Notes under the pieces: model-generated
Told to the model about the DNA's origin: nothing
Seen by the model: the letters and a program-made list of their open reading frames with translations, nothing else
The model's database searches: none
In this document: positions 53,700 through 62,514 of the stretch, in pieces
Numbering within the stretch: position 1 is the first letter of the stretch
How the letters are laid out: each line of letters starts with the position of its first letter
NCBI GenBank assembly: GCA_937949615.1
Contig: CALEDQ010000008.1
Coordinates: forward strand, 496,001-560,000
Source of the DNA: an uncultured bacterium
GTDB lineage: Bacteria; Muiribacteriota; Ozemobacteria; Ozemobacterales; Ozemobacteraceae
Reading direction: 5' to 3'
Length of the DNA: 64,000 bases
Made by a program: the position numbers and the translations under genes

Positions 53700-55382
53700 T
53701 TACGGCAGGCGCATCATGTTGATTTCGATACCCTGATTTTCGGCTGACTGAATTCTGAATTTGTATTCAGAAACCGAGATAGTCGACGGCTGCCTGATCG
53801 CATAGAATGCGGTTGCACCGGGCTGCACAGCTAAAGAATCTGGATATTTCGCATCGAACTGCACTGTTTTTTGAGGAGTTATGTTCATCGGGGTTGTATA
53901 GCGATAGATTGGGTCGATGGCCGCAAAATTCACTCCGGGTGCGCCGCGCAGACCTTCGTTTATAGCCGCATACTGCCAGTTTTTAACGATCGCAGCGAAA
54001 CTGCCGGCACCAAAAACATTATTAAAGTTGGTCACGCCTGTCTTCGTGGTCTGCACGAGAGATTTGATCTTGTCGGCGCCATACTGTTCAAACAGATAAA
54101 AGTTGAACAGGCCCTTCTGACCATAATGTTCAAAAGCATAGACCGACGAATAACTGAAGCTGTCAATCGCGACTGAATGCGGGTTGCTGGCCCAATACCG
54201 GAACCTGGCGTCATTGGCGGCAGCATCGATTATCGTCTGTGAATTGTAATAGGTGGTTTTACCGTCGGCCCCACGCATGGCGCGATATCTCGCTTCAACA
54301 CCCACCGACAGACTCTCGTCGAGCCACATCTCTTCAATCAGACTGTCGTAATTGCTTGTATCAGTGCGCACCACACCGTTGGGGTAAACCTTGGCGCTGT
54401 AGTTGGTCGCATGCTGCATTTCGTGCGCAATGGTTTCACGGGTGGCAGCAAGCCAGTATGCCCCCGACCACTTGGGGGTGCTCGGGCTCCAGACGCCGAT
54501 CAGATCGCGCTGATTACTGTTGGTCGTTGCGCCGGGAGTCATATCGATCGAGTTGAACAGGCCGGCAAAGCCGATTTTGGCATACACCGGCGAGATCAGT
54601 ATCGACAGCCGGCCATCGTTGTCGATGTCGTAAACTGAGCCATAATTACCGTTGAGAAGCGGATAAATATAGGCCTCGAACTCTTCGGCAAAATGGTTGA
54701 GATCGGCGCTGGTTACGGCATAAGTGCCGGTAACCGCGCTCAGCCCTTCAAAGCTGTCCTGGTCGACAAAGATCTTGCAGTGAGCGGTCATGCGCTCGAG
54801 TTTGCAGTTTCTGGTGATGTAAGGAAAGCCCATACCGTTTTCGATGACCGAAATCGGGTATGCGCCTCCGAGAACTTCATTGCTGTGATTTGAAGCCCGC
54901 ATCGAAGCCCGCAGGTTGCCGCCGCTCTGACGCAGCGCATTGATAGTATTCTGGCGCAGTTTTTCCTCAAGACGCCCCTTAACCGCTGCCATCTGCAGCA
55001 ATTCGGCATCGTCGGCTGTCAGCAGCGAGGCGTGCAGGCTTTCTTCGGGGCGCTCAGAACCGCTGAGCGAGGTTTCTGGAAAGAGCTGAACACTTTGCGC
55101 CGTTGAACCTCTATTGGTGACGGTAAGCAGGTAATTCACCGTAGCGCCGCTCTGCACCGGCAGTTTCATCGAAACGTTTGCCGCCGTATTGCTGTAGCTG
55201 TAAACCTGCTGGGATGTGGCAAGAGTGCCAACGGTGTTCGGCGCTTCGACATAGGTTCCATCGGGAGCGGGCGTGACAATACCGTCGCCACCGCCACCAC
55301 CGCCGCCGCAGCCAAATACGGAAAAAATAAGAACAAGGCACAGCAGTGCCTGAAATAATCGCTTCATTTTAGAAACTGTCAT
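53700..55382 (-). CDS. Lipoprotein zinc metallopeptidase-like (HEMQH, M30-like)
   Basis: About 560 residues. A lipobox VFGC followed by a Gly-rich linker anchors it. HEMQHATNY (about 319-327) is a zinc-binding HExxH, and EEMWLDESLS (about 345-354) supplies a third ligand Glu, the arrangement of hyicolysin-type (M30) metallopeptidases. IDNDGRLSILISP is a possible calcium-binding loop. It may degrade extracellular or envelope proteins. The start is ATG 55382; alternatives at 55412 and 55367 exist. Confidence 0.75.
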   Translation of the reverse strand: MTVSKMKRLFQALLCLVLIFSVFGCGGGGGGGDGIVTPAPDGTYVEAPNTVGTLATSQQVYSYSNTAANVSMKLPVQSGATVNYLLTVTNRGSTAQSVQLFPETSLSGSERPEESLHASLLTADDAELLQMAAVKGRLEEKLRQNTINALRQSGGNLRASMRASNHSNEVLGGAYPISVIENGMGFPYITRNCKLERMTAHCKIFVDQDSFEGLSAVTGTYAVTSADLNHFAEEFEAYIYPLLNGNYGSVYDIDNDGRLSILISPVYAKIGFAGLFNSIDMTPGATTNSNQRDLIGVWSPSTPKWSGAYWLAATRETIAHEMQHATNYSAKVYPNGVVRTDTSNYDSLIEEMWLDESLSVGVEARYRAMRGADGKTTYYNSQTIIDAAANDARFRYWASNPHSVAIDSFSYSSVYAFEHYGQKGLFNFYLFEQYGADKIKSLVQTTKTGVTNFNNVFGAGSFAAIVKNWQYAAINEGLRGAPGVNFAAIDPIYRYTTPMNITPQKTVQFDAKYPDSLAVQPGATAFYAIRQPSTISVSEYKFRIQSAENQGIEINMMRLP

Positions 55383-55493
55383 CTTTTTACCAACCTTTGC
55401 AAATGAATTCACAGATATTATGCCTGTAAAGTCAGATTTTTTCCAGCGTCTTAATACAAATTAACACTTCAAAATGAGTCGGTGGCAGCATTA

Positions 55494-55522
55494 TTGATTA
55501 TTGCGGGCAAATGCTTTAGAAT
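55494..55522 (+). promoter_or_regulatory. Promoter at a probable leaderless start
   Basis: TTGATT (55494-55499), a 17-base spacer and TAGAAT (55517-55522). The ATG at 55530 lies seven bases beyond the -10. Confidence 0.55.
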
Positions 55523-55529
55523 CGGCGAC

Positions 55530-56816
55530 ATGACCAGTAAAAATGCCATGCTCAGCAATTTCTGCCGCCAGTGCCATACGGCGGTGACTTCGAAGGCTGG
55601 TGCCTGCCCGCTTTGCGGCCTGGCCAGGCCGGTTTACAACAACCTCAACCCGATCGAAAAAGAATATCTGGCAAATCCGCCCTCGGTGCCGGCCAAGTTT
55701 CACCATCTCTGCGAAACCATCAACCCTGCTGCCAGCCTCGCGAACAACATGCTCGTCGAATTCGGAAAATACCTCAGCAACCCCGGCCAGAGCTGGCTGT
55801 TCCTCGTTGCATTTCTTGCTCTGCTGCTTGGTGGGGGCATGATGATGATGCATGTGCTGTTTCCTCTGAGCTTCATGCTGTTCTGGGGCGGCATGGTTTT
55901 CAGCGCCTACGATGCGGTGCAATTCAGCCGGGCGGCAGCAGTTTCATTGCTGGTGCGTCGTCTGCAGATGCGCGGCGGCTCGTCGCCATATTCGGTGCAT
56001 TTTCGTATCGAAGAACAGCTGACCCAGATGTTTTCGAGCCTGCAGCTGGTATTGAATTCATTTTTCGACAAAAACTGGTCGGGCCCGCAGATCGAAATGC
56101 AGGCGGCGGCCGAAGGTTTTCTGCAGGCTGCCAGAACCATTACCGCCCGCATTCAGAAGTTTGCCCAGCTGTCGCTCGAAACCTCTTCGATCATCTGGCG
56201 CAACAATGTTTATTCGATAGTTGCCGACCCGAAAACCAGCTACCAGGAAAAGGTGGTCGCCATCGCCAATAAGATCAGAGAAGCCGAAGCGCTCATCATG
56301 CGGTTCCGTTGGATGATGCATCTCGACAAGACCTGGCAGATCATGGAAAGACACCTTTCCGGCGAAACCGGCTTCAATTCGAGCCAGGACCGCCGGGCCG
56401 CCGTCAATGAAACTTTTCTTGGTCCGCACGGGCCACTTACCGAAGCCTACTATGGCAACTTCGAGCATGTTCCGTTCGAGCTGCCTTTCATAATGCGCTT
56501 CTTCTGGCATCAGCAGCTGCCGCCACACCCACTGCCCGCCGAAGAACTGGCGGCTGAACTACCGCAGACCCGCGAACTTTTCGAAAGTATCGAACAGGTG
56601 CGGCGGTTAAAAACCAAACTCGAAGAACAGATGATTCTCGACTGCACCGCTATGGCGGTTTCAAATGCTGCCGGCCAGGAAAGTACCGCCCTCGAAGCCC
56701 GCGACCTTCAGCGTTTTCAGCTTTACTCGCAATATCTCGACATCCCCAAATTTCAACCTGATTCTGAAGAACTGCAGAACCGGGTCGATCGGCTGAAAGC
56801 ACAGCTCAAGGTCTGA
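55530..56816 (+). CDS. Zinc-ribbon membrane protein with C-terminal coiled coil
   Basis: About 428 residues. An N-terminal zinc ribbon FCRQCHTAV-...-CPLCG (four Cys, about 10-31) is followed by two hydrophobic segments (about 90-125) and a mainly helical region. The C-terminus is coiled-coil-like (LKTKLEEQMI). It may be a membrane-bound regulator or assembly factor. No family is recognised. Start ATG 55530 has no ribosome site; an upstream GTG at 55482 is possible. Confidence 0.65.
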   Translation: MTSKNAMLSNFCRQCHTAVTSKAGACPLCGLARPVYNNLNPIEKEYLANPPSVPAKFHHLCETINPAASLANNMLVEFGKYLSNPGQSWLFLVAFLALLLGGGMMMMHVLFPLSFMLFWGGMVFSAYDAVQFSRAAAVSLLVRRLQMRGGSSPYSVHFRIEEQLTQMFSSLQLVLNSFFDKNWSGPQIEMQAAAEGFLQAARTITARIQKFAQLSLETSSIIWRNNVYSIVADPKTSYQEKVVAIANKIREAEALIMRFRWMMHLDKTWQIMERHLSGETGFNSSQDRRAAVNETFLGPHGPLTEAYYGNFEHVPFELPFIMRFFWHQQLPPHPLPAEELAAELPQTRELFESIEQVRRLKTKLEEQMILDCTAMAVSNAAGQESTALEARDLQRFQLYSQYLDIPKFQPDSEELQNRVDRLKAQLKV

Positions 56817-56846
56817 GCAGGATAAACACGGATAAAATAAAATACA

Positions 56847-56974
56847 GGCCACGGATGAACACTGATAAACACAGATAAGCCCGGAGAAAAGAAAAAAATT
56901 TAATCGGGCAAATCAGTGGTCTGGCAGCGGTCAGAAAAGGCTATCTGTGTACATCCGTGTCAATCCGTGGCTGA
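56847..56974. repeat. Inverted repeat of a dispersed, MITE-like type
   Basis: The arms, about 35 bases each (56847-56881 and 56939-56974), are imperfect reverse complements, with a spacer of about 57 bases. CCACGGAT- and ACACAGAT-type units recur within the arms and just upstream. The same wording is found in many bacterial genomes as a short dispersed repeat. It occupies most of the gap 56817-57062, the rest of which holds only a candidate promoter. Confidence 0.65.
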
Positions 56975-57027
56975 TTTATTCTTTAACAGTTCCGTTTTCA
57001 GGCATCGGTGTTAATCAGCGGCCAGTA

Positions 57028-57056
57028 TTGACATTGCAACTGCGGGGCTGTAAGCT
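57028..57056 (+). promoter_or_regulatory. Candidate promoter of the ABC exporter operon
   Basis: Consensus TTGACA (57028-57033), a 17-base spacer and TAAGCT (57051-57056), a weak -10. The ATG at 57063 is seven bases beyond it. Confidence 0.45.
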
Positions 57057-57062
57057 GACCGC

Positions 57063-58832
57063 ATGACATTGCAGGCAGAAAATCACCCCACCCCGCAGCA
57101 ATTTACCGTACAGCTGCTTGCACCATATAAAAAGTATCTGCTGTATGGCATGGCATCGCTCATCATCGTTGACGTTGCCGACATCATGCCACCGGTTATT
57201 CTCAAATACGCCATCGACAGCATCGAACGCGGTCAAAATTTCGCCACCCTCGCCTGGTGTGGTCTGGCACTGTTGCTGACCGCCGCTATTCAGGGCGTTT
57301 TCAGGTTTTTCTGGCGGCAGTTTTTTCTCGGCACCTCACATAATTCAGTATACGACCTGCGCAAGGCGCTGTTCGCACATCTGCTCAAGCTGCCGTTCCA
57401 TTATTTCAGCCGCACCCGTACCGGCGATATCATGTCGCGGCTGACGAACGACATTCAGGAAATACGTTTCATGCTCGGCATCGGCATTCTCGTCGTGCTC
57501 GATGCCTCTTTCTATTTTCTCACCGTGCCGTTCATCATGCTGTGGCTGTCGCCAAAACTGACACTGATCACCATGACGCCGTTCATCATGATCCCGGTAA
57601 TGGTAGTGATGGTGAAAAACTCAATTCACAACCGGTCCAGGGATGTACAGGCAAGGCTGTCCGACCTTTCCTCACGCGCCGAAGAAAACCTTTCCGGCGT
57701 CAGAGTGATCAAGGGCTTTCGCATTGAAGAAAGCGAAATCAGCCGTTTCAATCGCTGCGGTCTTGAATTTGTGCGCGACAAAATCAAACTGGCCAATATT
57801 GAATCGTTATTTCACCCGGCTCTCGATCTGGTGGTAGCCTTCGGCATGGTCGTACTGCTCTATTTCGGCGGTAACATGGTCATTGCCGGCGGTATCACTC
57901 TTGGGTCGTTCATCGCCCTCGAATCATACATGCTCAAGCTCAGCTGGCCAATGATGGCGATTGGCTGGATCATCAACATCTATCAGCGCAGCATGGCCTC
58001 GATGGAGCGCTGTCTGCAGATTCTGCGCGAGCCGCCGGCAACCGCAGCCGATCAGCAGCAGACCGAGCCCACCGGCACAGGCGCGGCCATCGAAGTCAGT
58101 GACCTGTCATTCACCTATCCAGAAGCGGCACAGCCGGGATTGAAAAACATCAGCTTCAAACTTGGAGAAGGGCAGACGCTCGGCATCACCGGGCCGGTTG
58201 GCAGTGGCAAGAGCACTTTATTGCGACTGCTGATGAAGATGTTTCACCCGGGCAGCGGCCAGATAAAAATCGGCAATGTGGATGTGGCACAGATTCCGTT
58301 GAAAAGTCTGCGCGAGCTGTTTGCCTACGTGCCCCAGGAAACCTTTCTATTCTCGGAATCGATACGCGAAAACATCCTTTTTTCTCAGGAAAACAAAGAC
58401 CAGCCCGATGTCGCCCGCAGTTTTGCTGACCGGGCAGGGCTTGGCAGTGATCTGCGCGATTTTCCAGATGGTCTCGAAACGATGCTGGGCGAACGCGGTG
58501 TCAACCTTTCTGGCGGTCAGAAACAGAGAGTATCACTGGCAAGGGCCCTGGCGGCCGCGCGGCCAATTTTGATTCTCGATGACTGCACCAGCGCCGTCGA
58601 TACTGAAACAGAGCAGAAAATACTGGCCAGTCTCAGACAGAACGCCCGCCGCAGCACCTGCATAATCGTTTCGCACCGCATGGTGAGTCTGCAGAATGCA
58701 GATCTGATCATCTATCTCGACAATGGCGAAATTGCTGAAATGGGCACGCATCAGCAGCTGCTCGAAAAGAACGGCCGTTATGCCAGAGCCTGGCAGCGGC
58801 AGCGTCTCAAAGCCGAACTTGAAAAGAGCTGA
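57063..58832 (+). CDS. ABC exporter subunit with degenerate Walker B
   Basis: 589 residues. Six-helix transmembrane domain (about 20-320) and ATPase domain (about 345-580) with Walker A GPVGSGKST (about 377), signature LSGGQ (about 482) and Walker B ILILDD (about 502-507). The usual catalytic Glu after Walker B is Asp here, as in heterodimeric exporters of the TM287/288 and BmrCD type. The partner gene follows after two bases. Substrate unknown; multidrug or lipid export is typical of the group. Confidence 0.9.
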   Translation: MTLQAENHPTPQQFTVQLLAPYKKYLLYGMASLIIVDVADIMPPVILKYAIDSIERGQNFATLAWCGLALLLTAAIQGVFRFFWRQFFLGTSHNSVYDLRKALFAHLLKLPFHYFSRTRTGDIMSRLTNDIQEIRFMLGIGILVVLDASFYFLTVPFIMLWLSPKLTLITMTPFIMIPVMVVMVKNSIHNRSRDVQARLSDLSSRAEENLSGVRVIKGFRIEESEISRFNRCGLEFVRDKIKLANIESLFHPALDLVVAFGMVVLLYFGGNMVIAGGITLGSFIALESYMLKLSWPMMAIGWIINIYQRSMASMERCLQILREPPATAADQQQTEPTGTGAAIEVSDLSFTYPEAAQPGLKNISFKLGEGQTLGITGPVGSGKSTLLRLLMKMFHPGSGQIKIGNVDVAQIPLKSLRELFAYVPQETFLFSESIRENILFSQENKDQPDVARSFADRAGLGSDLRDFPDGLETMLGERGVNLSGGQKQRVSLARALAAARPILILDDCTSAVDTETEQKILASLRQNARRSTCIIVSHRMVSLQNADLIIYLDNGEIAEMGTHQQLLEKNGRYARAWQRQRLKAELEKS

Positions 58833-58834
58833 TC

Positions 58835-60616
58835 ATGGATGATTCATATTTTAACGAAGATGATATAAAGGCGCCAGCCTGGGACAGCGGGCTTGCCTGG
58901 AGAATGTGGCCTTACCTGCGGGTCTGGCGGTCACACTTTATCGTTGCCGTGGTTCTGGTGCTTCTTGGCACCGCGGTGCACATCGGGCTGCCGCTGATTC
59001 TTGGCAAAGCTGTAGATCTTGGCATTAAAGGCAAAGATTACGGGCTGCTTCTGCATTATGTCATACTCTACGCAGCCGGGCACACAGCTGTTTTCGTGCT
59101 TTCCGCCGCCCGCAGCTGGCTGTTGCAATATACCGGCCAGAGAGTGCTGCACGACCTACGCAATGCACTGTTTACACACATACAGAAGCTTCCGATCAGC
59201 TTTTTCGACCGCACGCCGGTCGGCAGACTGGTTACCCGCATCACCAATGACGTCGCGACACTGGCCGAGCTTTTTTCTGCGGCGCTGATCAATGTCAGCA
59301 GTGAAATCTGCATTTTATTCGGCATCGGCGGCATGATGCTGGCCCTGCATTTCAAGCTGGGGCTGGCGGCACTGATAACCACTCCGGGTCTTTTTTACAT
59401 CGCCTGGTTTCTCAAGGTAAAAATGCGCGACGCTTTCAGGCTCGCCCGGGCAAAACTGGCAACCATGAACGCATCGCTGGCCGAAAACGTTTCGGGCATG
59501 AGCGTCATTCACATTTTCAATCAGGAACCGGCCCGTGAAGCCAAGTTTGATCAGATGAACCTCGAACTGCGCGATGCCGAACTGACATCGGTTTTCTACA
59601 ACTCTTTCTTTGTGCCGGCGGTGACGGTTTTTACCGCCATTACCCTGACGGTCGTCATAGTCTATGGAGGCTGGCTGGTCAGTCGCAACGAAATCAGCAT
59701 GGGCCTGCTGATCACTTTCATTGCCTATACCCAGGCCTTTTTCGACCCGGTGCGCCAGATCAGCGAAAAGATTTCAGTATTTCAAAGCGCCATGGCTTCA
59801 GCTGAGCGGGTTTTCGCACTGATCGACGAGCAACCTGAACCAGATCTGCTCGCAGGCGAAGAATTCAAAACCCTGCATGAAGGTATAGAATTCAGAAACC
59901 TCAATTTTGCCTACACGCCGGACAAGCCGGTTCTTAAAGGTCTGAGCTTCAAGATCAGAAAGGGTGAACGTCTGGCAATCGTCGGGCATACCGGCGCCGG
60001 CAAAACTACCCTTGCATCTCTGCTCAAGAGATTTTACGATTATCAGGATGGTGATATATTAATCGATGGCGTCGATCTGAGAAAGTTTTCCCGCACCTCA
60101 CTGCGCCTCAAGATCGGCTTGATCCAGCAGGACGTCAACATTTTTTCAGGCACCCTGCTCGAAAATATTTTTCTGGCCGACGACCGCTTTGATAATCAGA
60201 AATTTGATAATATCATCAAAGAATTAGAAATGGAAAGTTTGATAAGCAAATTGCCAGAAGGTATAAACACCCAGATATATGAGCGCGGCAGTAACATTTC
60301 GGCGGGACAGCGCCAGCTGATCGCATTTTCGCGGGCTCTGGCGACCGACCCCGAAATTCTCATACTTGACGAGGCAACCTCTTCTGTCGATTCTGAAACC
60401 GAAGCGATCATTCAGAAGGCGGTGCAGCGGCTGACCAGCCAGCGCACCAGTCTGATAATAGCGCACCGGTTGTCGACAATAAGGAACTGTGACCGGATAC
60501 TGGTCCTGCACAACGGCAGACTTGTCGAGCAGGGCAGTCACGAAGAACTGCTGGCAGCGAAGGGGCATTATCACAAACTTTATGAACTGCAATTCTCAAG
60601 TAATGGTGGCAATTAA
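58835..60616 (+). CDS. ABC exporter subunit with canonical Walker B and atypical signature
   Basis: 593 residues. Transmembrane domain (about 25-325) and ATPase domain with Walker A GHTGAGKT (about 384), signature ISAGQ (about 488) in place of LSGGQ, and Walker B ILILDE (about 507-512) with the catalytic Glu, then an H-loop His. With the preceding subunit it should form a heterodimer with one functional and one degenerate ATP site, assuming the usual interface pairing. It starts two bases after the first subunit stop, so co-translated. Confidence 0.9.
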   Translation: MDDSYFNEDDIKAPAWDSGLAWRMWPYLRVWRSHFIVAVVLVLLGTAVHIGLPLILGKAVDLGIKGKDYGLLLHYVILYAAGHTAVFVLSAARSWLLQYTGQRVLHDLRNALFTHIQKLPISFFDRTPVGRLVTRITNDVATLAELFSAALINVSSEICILFGIGGMMLALHFKLGLAALITTPGLFYIAWFLKVKMRDAFRLARAKLATMNASLAENVSGMSVIHIFNQEPAREAKFDQMNLELRDAELTSVFYNSFFVPAVTVFTAITLTVVIVYGGWLVSRNEISMGLLITFIAYTQAFFDPVRQISEKISVFQSAMASAERVFALIDEQPEPDLLAGEEFKTLHEGIEFRNLNFAYTPDKPVLKGLSFKIRKGERLAIVGHTGAGKTTLASLLKRFYDYQDGDILIDGVDLRKFSRTSLRLKIGLIQQDVNIFSGTLLENIFLADDRFDNQKFDNIIKELEMESLISKLPEGINTQIYERGSNISAGQRQLIAFSRALATDPEILILDEATSSVDSETEAIIQKAVQRLTSQRTSLIIAHRLSTIRNCDRILVLHNGRLVEQGSHEELLAAKGHYHKLYELQFSSNGGN

Positions 60617-60792
60617 AGAATCGAAGAGAAGCACAACCGGGAACCGTATATGAATCAATCGACCGAATCTTCTCACCCGCGTGCCAGAACCAATGGTTTC
60701 AGGCCCGCCCGCCGAGATTCCAGTTTTTGCAGGAACTAAGAAGAAACCGGCAATTTAAATATGACAACTGGCCAGCATCGATCTGCAAGCAA

Positions 60793-60825
60793 TTGAGCCG
60801 TTGCAACCAGGCTCAAGTTTTGAGC
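60793..60825 (+). promoter_or_regulatory. Two mutually exclusive hairpins before the UDG-like gene
   Basis: GGCTCAA (60810-60816) can pair with TTGAGCC (60793-60799) upstream or, through GCTCAA, with TTGAGC (60820-60825) downstream, just before the ribosome site AAGGAAAG. The remainder of the 226-base gap (60617-60842) shows no gene. Confidence 0.35.
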
Positions 60826-60842
60826 AAGCAAAGGAAAGTTAA

Positions 60843-61538
60843 ATGAAAAAACCAGCTGCCGACATCGACAGTTTTATTGAATCTTTAAGAGAAACGCCCG
60901 AAGGCGACCTTTTCAACCCCTGGTGGCAGAATGACCCGGAAAATGACGACTACACGAACTCAAGCGAAATAAGAAGACATCAGCTGAAATTTTACCTGCA
61001 GGAACGCCTCGGGCGCGCTCGATTTTTGCTGATCGGCGAAGCACTCGGCTACCAGGGAGGTCATTTTTCCGGAATCGCAATGACATCGGAAAGAATGTTG
61101 CTTGGCAAACAGAAAAGCAAAGGCATCCTGCCGGAACACATCTTCACCTCGATGATGCCCTGCCGCACCAGCAGAGAATCGATTAAACCGGATGGTTTCA
61201 ATGAACCCACAGCAACAATTGTCTGGAGCCACCTGCTTGCCTCCGGCCTCAACCCTTACGATTTCGTCATCTGGAATGCCCTGCCCTGGCACCCATGGCA
61301 GAAAACCCGCGGTTTGCTGTCGAACCGCACCCCCACCGACAAAGAATTCGCAGCCGGGCACGCAAAACTTGCAGACCTGATAGCGATTCTCAAGCCCCGA
61401 CAGCTGGTCGCAGTCGGAGAAAAGGCTGCCATCCAGTTGAACAGCATGGGGCTTGCATTTGCCAAAGTAAGACACCCGGCAAACGGCGGTGCGGTAAAAT
61501 TCAGAGAACAGTTTTCAGCACTGCTTAAAACAGCTTGA
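60843..61538 (+). CDS. Uracil-DNA glycosylase superfamily protein
   Basis: 231 residues, no signal. Motif A GEALGYQGG (about 65-73) is followed by MTSERML, and motif B at the C-terminus reads VRHPANGG (about 211-218). This matches the family of UDG-like proteins of unassigned class, where the catalytic Asp of canonical UDGs is not always kept. It may excise uracil or another damaged base. AAGGAAAG precedes ATG 60843. Confidence 0.75.
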   Translation: MKKPAADIDSFIESLRETPEGDLFNPWWQNDPENDDYTNSSEIRRHQLKFYLQERLGRARFLLIGEALGYQGGHFSGIAMTSERMLLGKQKSKGILPEHIFTSMMPCRTSRESIKPDGFNEPTATIVWSHLLASGLNPYDFVIWNALPWHPWQKTRGLLSNRTPTDKEFAAGHAKLADLIAILKPRQLVAVGEKAAIQLNSMGLAFAKVRHPANGGAVKFREQFSALLKTA

Positions 61539-61574
61539 TTGCGGCAAAAATCCGGCAGCGCTCAGTGATTTTAT

Positions 61575-61796
61575 TCAGCTGCCACCGAGTGATTTTTTGA
61601 TGCGCTCAGGGGTATTCTTTATATAATCGCCGAAGCGATCCCAATGGTAGATATAAACGGTTCTCTGACTCGGCATTCCTGATGCGTTGGTGTAAACCTC
61701 GGTGGTAATTTCGAGGGTATTGCTGTTGACAAAAATGTAATAAAAAACGCAGGCCAGAGCGAAGATAAAAATCACCGGCTTGAAAAATGCGTGCAT
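61575..61796 (-). CDS. Small single-helix membrane protein, unknown
   Basis: 73 residues with one hydrophobic helix (about 6-23) and a basic, beta-like remainder. GAGG precedes ATG 61796 by four bases. It is convergent with the UDG-like gene and divergent from the SixA-like gene. Unknown function. Confidence 0.5.
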   Translation of the reverse strand: MHAFFKPVIFIFALACVFYYIFVNSNTLEITTEVYTNASGMPSQRTVYIYHWDRFGDYIKNTPERIKKSLGGS

Positions 61797-61909
61797 AAAA
61801 CCTCGACTGCTTGTATTGCCCTCTTTTTAAACGCACATCGAACCAAAAGGGCAGAGCGTTACAAATATACCATGAGCAAAGCCGTGAAGCAGAAAAAGTT
61901 GATTTTCTA

Positions 61910-61938
61910 TTGTGGTTGCGGCATGGGAATGATATTTT
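61910..61938 (+). promoter_or_regulatory. Possible promoter of the SixA-like gene
   Basis: TTGTGG (61910-61915), a 17-base spacer and TATTTT (61933-61938). Weak -35. Confidence 0.3.
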
Positions 61939-61995
61939 ATCGTCGGTGCTGCTGTAAAATCTGCGGCATTTTCAAAATGATTTTCTGGTGGTTTT

Positions 61996-62457
61996 ATGGC
62001 TATTTATCTGGTACAGCACGGGCAGGCAGTCTCGGAAGAAAATGATCCACAAAGACCTCTCGCGGCCATCGGCATTAAAGAAACTTCACATATCGCAAGC
62101 GTTGCCGAGTATTACATGGTGCCGGTCGAGCTGATTATTCACAGCGAAAAGCTGAGAGCCCGGCAGACGGCTGAAATTTTCGCCAACAAGCTCAAGCCGG
62201 TGCACGGGCTGCAGCAGTCGCCAGACATGGCGCCAGACAGCGATATCATGCCGATCGTCGAGAAAATCAGAAACAGCGAAAACCTGATGTTGATCGGGCA
62301 TCTGCCATTTCTTCAGAAACTTCTTTCATTCCTTCTGACCGGCAGCAGCGATTATCAGATGATGAAATTCCAGTATTCCGGTATTATCTGCCTTGAAAAA
62401 GACGGCAAATCAGACAGATGGCAGATTAAATGGACCCTTTCAAGACATATAAGCTGA
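61996..62457 (+). CDS. SixA-like phosphohistidine phosphatase
   Basis: 153 residues, the usual length of SixA. It is a histidine-phosphatase fold with VQHGQA at the N-terminus (6-11; catalytic His8, Gln in place of the usual Arg) and IGHLPF near residues 99-104 providing the second His. SixA removes phosphate from Hpt domains of histidine phosphorelays. The chemotaxis Hpt protein at the other end of the window is a possible partner, unproven. Confidence 0.8.
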   Translation: MAIYLVQHGQAVSEENDPQRPLAAIGIKETSHIASVAEYYMVPVELIIHSEKLRARQTAEIFANKLKPVHGLQQSPDMAPDSDIMPIVEKIRNSENLMLIGHLPFLQKLLSFLLTGSSDYQMMKFQYSGIICLEKDGKSDRWQIKWTLSRHIS

Positions 62458-62514
62458 GCCTGAGCAGCAATTATTGTCCGTAAACCTTCAACGAAACTTT
62501 TACAGGAGTCAGAA

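Noticed and set aside
60650..60739. 29-residue frame before the UDG-like gene
   Set aside because: No ribosome site or hydrophobic pattern; composition not protein-like.
61791..62045. Plus-strand frame across the start of the SixA-like gene
   Set aside because: It overlaps the SixA-like gene in another frame and has no homology pattern.
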